NCBI RefSeq assembly: GCF_030380735.1 | Contig: NZ_JAUDRZ010000026.1 | Coordinates: 1 to 64,000, forward strand | Source: Rhizobium sp. S152 | GTDB lineage: Bacteria > Pseudomonadota > Alphaproteobacteria > Rhizobiales > Rhizobiaceae | Length of the DNA: 64,000 nt | Direction of reading: 5' to 3' | In this document: positions 45,774 to 53,397 of the stretch, piece after piece | How positions within the stretch are numbered: the first letter of the stretch is position 1 | Layout: every line of letters starts with the position of its first letter | The notes under the pieces: generated by a model | What the model was told of the DNA's origin: nothing | Databases searched by the model: none | Seen by the model: only the letters and a program-made list of their open reading frames with translations | Made by a program: the position numbers and the translations under genes

Positions 45774-46586
45774 ATGAACGCCCCTGCGAAGACCGAAGAA
45801 TTTGCCTCCCCGATTCCCGCCGGCGTCTACGCCGAAACGGTACTGAGCGTGACCCATTATACGGATCACCTTTTCCGCTTCACGATGACCCGTCCGCAGG
45901 GCTTCCGGTTCCGCTCGGGCGAGTTCGCGATGATCGGCCTGATGGTCGAGGGCAAGCCGATCTTCCGTGCCTATTCGATCGCAAGCCCTGCCTGGGCCGA
46001 GGAACTCGAATTCTTTTCGATCAAGGTTCCGGATGGCCCGCTGACCTCGCACCTGCAGGCGATCAAGCCGGGCGACCAGGTCCTGATGCGCAAGAAGCCG
46101 ACCGGCACGCTGGTCCTCGACGCGCTGACACCCGGCCGGCGCCTCTATATGTTCTCGACCGGTACCGGCATTGCACCCTTCGCCAGCCTGATCCGCGATC
46201 CGGAAACCTATGAGAAGTACGAGGAAGTCATCCTGACCCATACAACGCGCGACGTTGCCGAACTGAAGTACGGCTTCGACCTTGTGCACGAAATCCAGCA
46301 TGACGAACTGCTCAAGGAAGTCGTCGGCGACAAGCTGCGCCACTACGCGACGGTCACCCGCGAAGACTTCGAATATCGCGGCCGTATCACCGATCTGATT
46401 TCCTCTGGCAAGCTGTTCACCGATCTCGGCGTCCCGCCGCTCGATCCCTCGATCGACCGTGGCATGATCTGCGGCTCCTCGGCCATGCTGAAGGATACCA
46501 AGGAACTGCTGGAAAAGGCCGGCCTCAACGAAGGCGCCAACAGCAAGCCAGCCGAGTTCGTCATCGAGCGCGCCTTCGTCGGCTGA
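45774..46586 (+). CDS. fpr: Ferredoxin-NADP reductase
   Basis: This encodes 270 residues of a bacterial-type ferredoxin/flavodoxin-NADP reductase. FAD-binding RAYSIASP and the NADP-binding FSTGTGIAPFASLIRDPET are present, and the C-terminus ends ERAFVG as in the subclass with an aromatic residue stacking on flavin near the end. It moves electrons between NADPH and ferredoxin or flavodoxin and in related bacteria helps against oxidative stress. The start is ATG 45774 (MNAPAKTEEFA); an upstream open extension crosses the divergent promoter region. A terminator follows. Confidence 0.95.
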   Translation: MNAPAKTEEFASPIPAGVYAETVLSVTHYTDHLFRFTMTRPQGFRFRSGEFAMIGLMVEGKPIFRAYSIASPAWAEELEFFSIKVPDGPLTSHLQAIKPGDQVLMRKKPTGTLVLDALTPGRRLYMFSTGTGIAPFASLIRDPETYEKYEEVILTHTTRDVAELKYGFDLVHEIQHDELLKEVVGDKLRHYATVTREDFEYRGRITDLISSGKLFTDLGVPPLDPSIDRGMICGSSAMLKDTKELLEKAGLNEGANSKPAEFVIERAFVG

Positions 46587-46612
46587 GGTCGATGAGCGTT
46601 TTGAAAATGTCC

Positions 46613-46637
46613 ACGGCTCCGGAGACGGAGCCGTTTT
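46613..46637 (+). terminator. Terminator of fpr
   Basis: ACGGCTCCG (46613-46621) pairs with CGGAGCCGT (46626-46634) and is followed by TTTT. It also ends at the stop codon of the convergent GntR gene. Confidence 0.85.
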
Positions 46638-47251
46638 CATGTCTGACTGAGATAGTCGATCAGCCTTCCCATCGCAGCGCGCGCCGCATCAACGTCCCCC
46701 TGCTGGATGGCAGTGATCGTTGTAACGTGCAACGCGATCGATCGCTGGGTCCGGTCCGCCTCGGCATTCGAATACCAAAGCCGGCGTGAATGGGTCTGCA
46801 CCGGTCCTAATGCCGAGGTGATGAATGCGTTCGGGCAGGCCTCTTCGAGGATCTCGTCAAATGTCTTGTCCGCGGCGAAAAAACCTTCGAGATCAGCGTT
46901 GGCAGCGCAACCGCGCATCGTTTCGGCGCACAGTCCAAGCTGGTCTCTCTGCCGTTGAGTGGCGTGCTCAGCAGCAAGTGCTGCCGCGATCGGTTCAAGT
47001 TCGCGACGCACCTGCATGACATTCACGTGGTCGGTGTCCTTGATAAACGTCACCTGCAGGCCCACCCGCGGCTTCACGAGCACCAGCCCTTGCCATGCCA
47101 ATTTCTGGATCGCTTCACGCACCGGCGTGCGGCCATGACCGGAAAGCTCGATGAGCTGTCTCTCGGTCACCAGCGCGCCAGGCTGCAGCGCGAGCGTCAC
47201 GATTGCGTGCTCCAGCGCAAGATAGGCACGGTGGCTCAGAGAGTCCTGCAT
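46637..47251 (-). CDS. GntR/FCD-family transcriptional regulator
   Basis: This encodes 204 residues with a winged helix (about 5-70; TERQLIELSGHGRTPVREAIQ) and a shorter FCD domain (MQVRRELEPIAAALAAEHA; ADKTFDEILEEA). It differs from the other FCD regulator in the window by a DKTFDEI motif in place of the metal-binding DLHFH. The gene is convergent with fpr and isolated downstream of the efflux operon. A perfect palindrome at 47318-47340, 67 bases upstream of its start, is a candidate autoregulatory site. The ligand is unknown. Confidence 0.9.
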   Translation of the reverse strand: MQDSLSHRAYLALEHAIVTLALQPGALVTERQLIELSGHGRTPVREAIQKLAWQGLVLVKPRVGLQVTFIKDTDHVNVMQVRRELEPIAAALAAEHATQRQRDQLGLCAETMRGCAANADLEGFFAADKTFDEILEEACPNAFITSALGPVQTHSRRLWYSNAEADRTQRSIALHVTTITAIQQGDVDAARAAMGRLIDYLSQT

Positions 47252-47317
47252 CCCGAATCCATTCGCATTTTCTGATATATCTCAAATGCCATGAGGCAAT
47301 TGCGATAGCAAGGCATC

Positions 47318-47340
47318 AAATGGTTGTAATGCAACCATTT
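47318..47340. promoter_or_regulatory. Palindrome AAATGGTTG-N5-CAACCATTT upstream of the GntR gene
   Basis: Nine-base perfect arms (47318-47326 and 47332-47340) flank five bases. It lies between the end of the efflux operon and the GntR start, so it could be an operator or a weak terminator of the operon. Confidence 0.5.
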
Positions 47341-47406
47341 TATCCTATCGTCGCACGCCATGGATGCAGGAGTTTATATTCTGCGCCCGGTTTCCTCCAG
47401 CCTCGC

Positions 47407-48615
47407 CTACTCGTGCCGTAGAGCCTCGATCGGATTAAGCTGTGCCGCGCGCCGCGCCGGGAAATAGCCGAAGATCATGCCGATTGCGGCGGAGAAGGCG
47501 AAAGCCACCCCGATCATCGTCGGGCTGACGACGAAAGGTATCTTCAGAACCGCGCTGGCCCCGAAGCCTAGCCCCAGCCCGAGCAGGATGCCGGCGATGC
47601 CGCCGAATATCGACAGCGCCACGGCCTCGACGAGGAACTGCATGAGAACCTGCCCTTCCAACGCCCCGATCGCCAGCCGGATGCCGATTTCGCGCGTCCG
47701 CTCGGTCACGGACACCAGCATGATGTTCATGATGCCGATACCGCCCACGAGCAGACTGATCGCGGCCACCGCGCCGAGCAGGCTTGTCAGAAGCATCGTG
47801 GTTCCCGTCATCGCCTCGGCGATCTGCGTCATGTCGTTGACGCTGAAATCGTCCTCGCGCCCGGGAATGATTTTACGCCGTTCGCGCAGCAGGTTTTCGG
47901 TATCGGTCTGGATCTTCGTGGTGGAAACGCCGTCGCGCGCCGAAATCACGATCATCTGCACATTGGCGTTGGCGCGACCGCCGACGCGGCGCTGGTAGAC
48001 CTTCACCGGCAGGATCACGACGTCGTCCTGGTCGTTGCCCATGCCCGACTGCCCGCGTTTGGCAAGCACCCCGATCACTCCGCAGGACACCTTGCCGACG
48101 CGGATCTGCTGTCCCGTTGGATCGGCGGCGCCGAAGAGCTGCGATCGCACGGTCTCACCCAGGATGCAGCGCGCCCGTCCGCGCTCCTCGGCGGCATCGA
48201 AGGTGCGTCCGATCGCCATGTCCCAGTCCTGCGCGATGAAATAGTCGTTGGTCGTTCCCATGACGGTCGTCGAGTGGCTCTGGCCGCCATAGATGACGGT
48301 GGCCGTCGTCTGATTGAGTGGCGCCGCGGCCCTGAGGTCGGGCACCTGTTCGCGGATCGCATCGACGTCCTTGGTCGTGAAACGCCTCGCCTCGCTGCTG
48401 GCGCGGCCGGGACCGAATTGGCCGGGTCGGGCAAACAGCATATTGGTGCCCAGCCGCGACAATTCGGTCGTCACCTGCGCGGTGGTGCCGTTGCCGATCG
48501 TCACCAGCGCGATGACGGCGGCGACGCCGATCACCACGCCGAGCACGGTGAGGAAGGAGCGCAGCATGTTGCGGCTGATGGCGCGTAGCGCCAGCTTAAG
48601 GGTCTCAAAGAACAT
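47407..48615 (-). CDS. MacB-like ABC transporter permease
   Basis: This encodes 402 residues of a MacB/FtsX-type permease: one N-terminal helix (MLRSFLTVLGVVIGVAAVIALVTI is split as SFLTVLGVVIGVAAVIALV), a large periplasmic MacB_PCD domain and three C-terminal helices with the FtsX signature near GIGIMNIMLVSVTERTREIG. The C-terminus PARRAAQLNPIEALRHE is typical. It is fed by the ATPase at 48605 (eleven-base overlap) and works with the adaptor at 49333. Substrates of MacB-like systems range from macrolides to peptides and lipids and cannot be told here. Confidence 0.94.
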   Translation of the reverse strand: MFFETLKLALRAISRNMLRSFLTVLGVVIGVAAVIALVTIGNGTTAQVTTELSRLGTNMLFARPGQFGPGRASSEARRFTTKDVDAIREQVPDLRAAAPLNQTTATVIYGGQSHSTTVMGTTNDYFIAQDWDMAIGRTFDAAEERGRARCILGETVRSQLFGAADPTGQQIRVGKVSCGVIGVLAKRGQSGMGNDQDDVVILPVKVYQRRVGGRANANVQMIVISARDGVSTTKIQTDTENLLRERRKIIPGREDDFSVNDMTQIAEAMTGTTMLLTSLLGAVAAISLLVGGIGIMNIMLVSVTERTREIGIRLAIGALEGQVLMQFLVEAVALSIFGGIAGILLGLGLGFGASAVLKIPFVVSPTMIGVAFAFSAAIGMIFGYFPARRAAQLNPIEALRHE

Positions 48616-49321
48616 GGTCGACCCTCCCCTGATGCTCGGCTTCCGTTTCCAGCTTGCCGTCGATGAAGCGCAGCAGGCGTCCCGCGTAAGCGGCGATGTC
48701 TGGCTCATGGGTCACCATAACGATGGTAATCCCCTCTTCCCGGTTGAGCCGCGTCATAAGGTCCATGATTTCGATGCTGGTCTTTGTGTCGAGGTTGCCG
48801 GTCGGTTCGTCGGCAAGGAGCAGCGATGGTTGGGTAACGATCGCTCGGGCGATCGCCACGCGCTGCTGTTGGCCGCCGGACAACTCTTGGGTCTTGTGAT
48901 TTTCGCGCCCCGAGAGGCCAACGAGCCGAAGAGCTTCCTTTGCCCGGCGATGCCGTTCGCCGGCAGGCATGCCGCGATAGACCAGCGGCAACTCGACATT
49001 CTCCACCGCCGAGGTGCGCGACAGGAGATTGAATCCCTGAAACACGAAACCGAGCATATGCCGCCGCAGCAAGGTCAGTTGCGCGCGGTCGAAGCCCTGC
49101 GTCGACAAGCCTTGAAACACATAGGCGCCCGAAGTCGGCACGTCGAGGCAGCCGAGAATGTTCATCGCCGTCGATTTACCGGAACCGGAAGGGCCCATGA
49201 TGGCGACGAACTCTCCCTCGCGGATCGAGAGATCGACCCGGTTGAGCGCGTGGATCGTCGCCTCACCGTGGCCATAGGTCTTCGAGACTTGCCTGAATTC
49301 AAGAAGCGGCGGACGTGTCAT
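48605..49321 (-). CDS. MacB-like ABC transporter ATP-binding protein
   Basis: This encodes 238 residues of a single ABC module: Walker A GPSGSGKST, Q-loop FVFQGFNLL, signature LSGGQQQRVAIARAI and Walker B LLADEPTGNLD, all as in MacB/LolD ATPases. In E. coli MacB the ATPase is fused to the permease; here they are separate. It is 11 bases downstream of the adaptor gene. Confidence 0.95.
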   Translation of the reverse strand: MTRPPLLEFRQVSKTYGHGEATIHALNRVDLSIREGEFVAIMGPSGSGKSTAMNILGCLDVPTSGAYVFQGLSTQGFDRAQLTLLRRHMLGFVFQGFNLLSRTSAVENVELPLVYRGMPAGERHRRAKEALRLVGLSGRENHKTQELSGGQQQRVAIARAIVTQPSLLLADEPTGNLDTKTSIEIMDLMTRLNREEGITIVMVTHEPDIAAYAGRLLRFIDGKLETEAEHQGRVDHVL

Positions 49322-49332
49322 CTCGCCACCAC

Positions 49333-50634
49333 CTACTTCGTCTGCGTCGTGGCATCGACGATCAGGGCGGCGTTTTCCTTAAGGTCGCCTGACGTGACCT
49401 GCGTGAATTGTCCATCCGATGATCCGACCTGGATGACGACCGGCGCGGGTTTCCCCGCCTGCAGCACCCAAACACGGCGCTTGGCGCCGGTCAGCGCGTC
49501 TCCATCCTGCCGGCCGCCGCGAGGTCCCATGCGGGGCGGACGAAACAGCCCGAAGAGGCCGCCCCGGCGCGGTGCTTCGGCCGCAGGCGGCGCGTAGCGA
49601 AGGGCCGCGTTCGGGATCATCAGCGTATCCTTCACGGCTTCGACGGTGACGTCCGCTGTGGCGGTCATTCCCGGGCGCAGCAGGAGGTCGGCGTTGTTGA
49701 CCGAAAGAATCGCCTTGTATGTCACCACATTATTGGTCGTCTCCGACGCGAATCGGATTTGCCTGATCTCGGCGGGAAAGGTCCGGTCGGGATAGGCATC
49801 GACGGTGAACGTTGCCTTCTGTCCGACGGCGATCTGCCCGACATCGGCCTCGTCGACATCGACTTGCAGTTCCATTTGCTTCAGGTCCCCGGCAATGACG
49901 AAGAGCACCGGCGCCGACAGCGAGGCCGCGACGGTCGCGCCGGGATCGACCGAGCGCGTTAGGATCACTCCGTCGACGGGCGAAACGATCTTGGCCTTGG
50001 CGAGGTTGACTTCGGCAAGCTGCAGGTCGGCCTCGGAGGAGAGAACGGTCGCCTCGTTGATATCCTTGGTGGCGACGGCGGATTCATACTTGAAACGCGC
50101 GTCTTCAAGGCTCTGCTGCGTGGAAACGTTGCTTTGCACCAGATTGCGGTAGCGCTGGTAGGACGTGTCAGCCGACTGCATGTCGGCGATAGCCTTGACG
50201 ACGTTGGCCTTGGCGGAGGCAAGCTTGGCACGCGAACTCTTCACATCGGCTTCGAGCTTGTTGGTGTCGAGCACAGCCAGCACCTCGCCTGCTTTCACGT
50301 CACTGTTATAGTCGACATTCACGTCGCGCACGGTGCCCGAAAGCTCGCTTGAGATGTCCACCTGTTCCGTTGGCTGCACCGACCCGGTCGCGGTCACGAG
50401 CACCGTGAGATCGCCCCGTTTCACGGGTTGGGTGGCGTAGCTGTATTGGCTTTGCCCGCTTCCGGAATAGAAATAATAGGCAGCGCCACCCGCCAGTAGA
50501 ACGAAGCCGGCCACCAGCAGCCGCCCGCGCCAACGGCGCCCCTTGCCCTGCGTCGCCGACGCGGAAAGGATCGCCGCAAGATCGGCGCCGCTCTTCGCCG
50601 CTTTCGTTTCGCTGCTGGTTCCCGTATCGTTCAT
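49333..50634 (-). CDS. Periplasmic adaptor of a MacAB-like efflux system (HlyD family)
   Basis: This encodes 433 residues: a membrane anchor (about 38-56), then a split lipoyl domain (VKRGDLTVLVTATGSVQP; VSPVDGVILTRSVDPGATV), a long helical hairpin (about 130-230) and a beta-barrel domain with IRFASETTNNVVTYKAI. It should link the inner-membrane MacB-like pair to an outer-membrane TolC channel. It is the first gene of the operon. A Gly/Pro/Arg-rich insertion near residues 355-375 (APRRGGLFGLFRPPRMG) is unusual for the family and may be disordered. Confidence 0.93.
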   Translation of the reverse strand: MNDTGTSSETKAAKSGADLAAILSASATQGKGRRWRGRLLVAGFVLLAGGAAYYFYSGSGQSQYSYATQPVKRGDLTVLVTATGSVQPTEQVDISSELSGTVRDVNVDYNSDVKAGEVLAVLDTNKLEADVKSSRAKLASAKANVVKAIADMQSADTSYQRYRNLVQSNVSTQQSLEDARFKYESAVATKDINEATVLSSEADLQLAEVNLAKAKIVSPVDGVILTRSVDPGATVAASLSAPVLFVIAGDLKQMELQVDVDEADVGQIAVGQKATFTVDAYPDRTFPAEIRQIRFASETTNNVVTYKAILSVNNADLLLRPGMTATADVTVEAVKDTLMIPNAALRYAPPAAEAPRRGGLFGLFRPPRMGPRGGRQDGDALTGAKRRVWVLQAGKPAPVVIQVGSSDGQFTQVTSGDLKENAALIVDATTQTK

Positions 50635-50902
50635 TCCGTCCTCGATCGGTAAGTCATTCCCGCGCCGCGATAATCGCGGGCGGAGCCGTCATGCGACTCA
50701 TCTATGGCCGAATTGCCATGGATTGAAGCGGGAGCGAAATGAAATCTTGGTAATGAGGGTTTAGTTTTTGCCAGGTCTGACATGCAGGGAATATGTCGCC
50801 AGTGCGATGCAGCGGCCTAGAAGCCAATTCCTATAGCGGCGGTCGCGGGATCGGTTCGAGATACCGATAATCGAGGCCAAAAAACCTAAGTGATTGATTA
50901 TA

Positions 50903-50978
50903 TGGTGAGAGCGATGGGGCTCGAACCCATGACCTACTGATTAAAAGTCAGTTGCTCTACCAGCTGAGCTACGCTCTC
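50903..50978 (-). tRNA. tRNA-Lys (anticodon TTT)
   Basis: On the minus strand, GAGAGCG pairs with CGCTCTC to form the acceptor stem; the D stem GCTC/GAGC, the anticodon stem CTGAC with loop holding TTT, and the T arm with GGTTCGAGCC are all present. The discriminator is A and CCA is encoded at 50905-50903. The tRNA lies downstream of the small-gene region, and no integrase is nearby. Confidence 0.95.
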
Positions 50979-51312
50979 CCTGTCACCGCGGCGACGCCCC
51001 GGCTGGAAGTGCGCGGAACATATGCAGGCACCTTATTGCGGTCAACAGAAAAATCTTCGTTTTCTGTGCATCACGCACATTTCTCGCGCAGGGTTTGGCC
51101 ACCCCAGAGAAATGACCAATCTGGCCGCCGCTTTCCTTATCGACGTCGTGGCGGTATCGGCGCGTCGAAACCGTCGCACGTCTGCAGTTCGCGAAAATTG
51201 GCGCCACGAACGCACGAGTCGCTAAAAGGTTCCGAAGAATATTTAATGAAATCAATCTGTTCACCAGGCTATAACGCACTAGTTAATACGTCAAGCAACA
51301 AGGAGCCCCGTC
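50979..51312. other. 334-base stretch between tRNA-Lys and a small gene
   Basis: I see no gene longer than about 65 codons with convincing features. The tRNA promoter should lie at its left end (reading minus). The right end holds the leader of the 69-residue gene with AACAAGGAG before its ATG. Confidence 0.5.
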
Positions 51313-51522
51313 ATGACCAGCATGATCGAACATAACCCGGCCACACGTAAGGTTCTTCGTGGGAGAGCCTATGATCTTGCAGAGTTCACCCGCAGATATC
51401 GCCTCAACGATGAGGAAGCCAAGCGGCTCTTTGACAAGTTCGGTCCGTCAGCCACCGAACTCGATTTGCTGATGGCCGCCAAGCGTCGGCAGCCGGTGAC
51501 ATTGCAAGTCGCCAACGCCTAA
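51313..51522 (+). CDS. Small basic protein, function unknown
   Basis: This encodes 69 residues. A good ribosome-binding site (AAGGAG at about 51300) precedes the ATG at 51313; an in-frame ATG at 51322 is an alternative. The middle (AEFTRRYRLNDEEAKRLFDKFG, quoted in part as FTRRYRLNDEEAKRLFDKFG) suggests a small helical or helix-turn-helix-like fold with weak resemblance to DUF3606-type peptides. There is no membrane segment. It is isolated in a gene-poor region. Function is not assigned. Confidence 0.55.
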   Translation: MTSMIEHNPATRKVLRGRAYDLAEFTRRYRLNDEEAKRLFDKFGPSATELDLLMAAKRRQPVTLQVANA

Positions 51523-51659
51523 CGCTTGGGCAGGATATTTCCATTGCTCGGAATGCTTGGCGAGCATGTGACGGCTGTTCCGGGCAATTGCTTTCTCGCA
51601 AAAAGATTAGTTGCCTAAGTCATTCGCTATCGCCGGCTAGACGGACGACGGCCGCTTGA

Positions 51660-51866
51660 TCAATGGGCGGTCGCCTTGCGATTGGCGAGCAGCAGGATGT
51701 AGTCATCGGCCGCGTCGGCGATGGCCATCGCGACTTCCGCAGGTGCCCACCCGTTGCGCTGCGCATCCTTAATGATCTGGTGAAGTGCTGGCTCCACTTC
51801 CGCCCGGCAGTCCAGCAAGCGTTGGTCGTGAGTTGCGTCACTTTGAACCGACTGAAGATTGATCAT
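51660..51866 (-). CDS. Small acidic protein, function unknown
   Basis: This encodes 68 residues, mostly helical (VEPALHQIIKDAQRNGW, VAMAIADAADDYILLLA), with no membrane span. A GAGGGGAA sequence on the minus strand precedes the ATG at 51864-51866, supporting translation. Codon use is ordinary for the window. It is convergent with the 69-residue gene across about 140 bases. I do not recognise a family. Confidence 0.5.
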   Translation of the reverse strand: MINLQSVQSDATHDQRLLDCRAEVEPALHQIIKDAQRNGWAPAEVAMAIADAADDYILLLANRKATAH

Positions 51867-52570
51867 GGCAGGTTCCCCTCATTTGCAGGCTGCTAACATG
51901 ACATAGATTGCAGGTTGAGCAAGCGATTGCTGAAAGAAAAGCTCATTTTCGCCGCAAATGATGTTTTTTGATGACACTTGCATGGCGGTAACGGCAGTTC
52001 GGATGGCGAAATCATCACAAGTCAGTGATGGAAAACGCGAGTTTTACTCATAAAATAGTCTGTGGCCTGTTTTTTTGACCGATACACGCGCGGTTCGCGC
52101 GGCGACTAATTGGTATTACTATTACCGTCATGCGAACAAGTAAGCTTCTTGAATTGGTATTATTTTGTGGGCTGCCAGATAATTTGCCATTGCGCCTTCG
52201 CTAACTGCGGATGCAATTTTCTTCCTGAGTGAAATTTGTGGCCGGCGACTTTCATGGCGTTGTCGACATCCGTGGTTTCGGTTCTTCCTCACTCTCCGGC
52301 GCGACGTTATGTCGAGTTTTTGCGGGTGAATCCTCTGCAGGTTGTATTTTAGATTGCGGTTGAGCCGTCGGATAGCTTCGCACGGGTCGGTTAGTGCCGT
52401 GCTCCGGAAGAGACGCAGCAGATCTTGGTTGACGCTAAAGCTTGGCTTGCCGTGACTGATGGTTCGCCTATCTCTTTTTGGGGGTAGTTCCGCTCGCGTG
52501 GACAGACGTCGTTTCTACCCATCACGGATGTCAATTCTGTCGTTCAGCTCTTGTTTTGGAAGGAAGCCAT
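51867..52570. other. 704-base gene-poor region, relatively AT-rich
   Basis: No open frame here has a convincing start and composition. Visible structures are a short perfect hairpin CGCGCG-GTT-CGCGCG at 52087-52101 preceded by seven T residues, and an imperfect palindrome GGTATTACTATTACC near 52111. The right end is the leader of the GlsB-like gene. A non-coding RNA cannot be excluded. Confidence 0.5.
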
Positions 52571-52825
52571 ATGGAAGACGCAGGCGTAGGTTGGATAGCC
52601 GCCATTATCATTGGCGGCTTCGCCGGTTGGCTGGCGGAAAAGTTCATGAACAGCAATATGGGGCTGATCATGAACATTATTCTGGGTATCGTTGGTGCCA
52701 TCGTGGCCAATGCCATTTTGGGAGCGCTGAATCTTTCGCTCGGGGGCGGCTGGCTGGCCTATCTTATTGCCGGCTTCATCGGAGCATGCATCCTGATCGC
52801 CGTCGGTCGATTGTTTCGCCGCTGA
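52571..52825 (+). CDS. GlsB/YeaQ/YmgE family membrane protein
   Basis: This encodes 84 residues of the transglycosylase-associated GlsB/YeaQ/YmgE family. Three hydrophobic glycine-rich segments (WIAAIIIGGFAGWLAEKFM; LIMNIILGIVGAIVANAIL; LIAGFIGACILIAVGRL) fit the family, whose members are inner-membrane proteins induced by stress. Despite the name no enzymatic activity is proved. An AAGGAAGCC ribosome-binding site lies just upstream of ATG 52571. A strong terminator follows. Confidence 0.9.
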   Translation: MEDAGVGWIAAIIIGGFAGWLAEKFMNSNMGLIMNIILGIVGAIVANAILGALNLSLGGGWLAYLIAGFIGACILIAVGRLFRR

Positions 52826-52839
52826 TCATCTCAAATATT

Positions 52840-52877
52840 AAAAGGGACCGGCTGCGCTGGCGGCTGGTCCCTTTTTT
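52840..52877 (+). terminator. Terminator of the GlsB-like gene
   Basis: AAAAGGGACC (52840-52849) pairs with GGTCCCTTTT (52866-52875), followed by more T residues (52872-52877). It probably serves the plus-strand gene and also insulates the convergent DUF883 gene. Confidence 0.85.
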
Positions 52878-52896
52878 ATCGCTGACTCTTGACTGC

Positions 52897-53178
52897 TTAT
52901 CGGCGGCTGAGAAGGCCGAAGAGATACGCCACGCCGGCAGTGACGGTCAGCGCGAAAATCGGCTCCTCGCGAACCTTGTCGCGTACGCGCTCAGTCATGA
53001 CCGAGGCTTCGTCGGTTACAGCAGTCTTGGCGCCTTGCCCCAGCGCGACAACGCTCTCCGAGAGCCGTGCAAGATCCTCGCGCAGAGCCGTCACCTGTGC
53101 GGAAAGATCGTCTGCAGCGATGTCCGCCTTGACCCGCGCGGTTGTCGACTGGGCGGAGGCGGTTTTCATGTCGGCCAT
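52897..53178 (-). CDS. ElaB/YqjD (DUF883)-like membrane-anchored protein
   Basis: This encodes 93 residues: a long amphipathic, coiled-coil-like helix (about 15-60; LSAQVTALREDLARLSESV) and a C-terminal anchor (EEPIFALTVTAGVAYLFGLL) ending in RR, the classic layout of ElaB/YqjD proteins, which tether ribosomes to the membrane in stationary-phase E. coli. The start is ATG 53176-53178 with GAGGAGC upstream. A GGAAC-N17-CGTT promoter about 35 bases upstream places it under the general stress sigma factor. A 1179-codon open frame that runs into it from the right is a shadow of ppiD-trpD and is not a gene. Confidence 0.85.
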   Translation of the reverse strand: MADMKTASAQSTTARVKADIAADDLSAQVTALREDLARLSESVVALGQGAKTAVTDEASVMTERVRDKVREEPIFALTVTAGVAYLFGLLSRR

Positions 53179-53200
53179 TTCTAGCTCCTCTTTTTCCGGG

Positions 53201-53214
53201 ACGTTGCACAACGT
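53201..53214. promoter_or_regulatory. Palindrome ACGTTG-CA-CAACGT overlapping the DUF883 promoter
   Basis: A perfect 14-base palindrome covers 53201-53214, about 23 bases before the gene, and includes the -10 CGTT of the stress promoter. A repressor bound here would block it. Confidence 0.45.
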
Positions 53215-53235
53215 TGAGACCCTGCGAAAGGTTCC
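53210..53235 (-). promoter_or_regulatory. EcfG-type general stress promoter of the DUF883 gene
   Basis: On the minus strand GGAAC (53235-53231) is followed after 17 bases by CGTT (53213-53210), matching the EcfG consensus. Confidence 0.65.
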
Positions 53236-53397
53236 GATCCCAGGGCTTGTTTTGCGACGGGAGCGGTCTTCGAACCGATGCTGGTATAGCGCATATGTTT
53301 TCACGCGATAACCCTTCATTTCCTGCCGGCTTTGTTCTAAGGAACGTCCAATGCTTTGCCCGCGAACGGGCGAAAAGAATGCGAGGTTTGCGTTTCG

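Noticed and set aside
50903..52570. Possible genomic island inserted at tRNA-Lys
   Set aside because: No integrase, no repeat of the tRNA 3' end was noticed and the flanking AT-rich region is on the 5' side of the tRNA, where integration is not expected.
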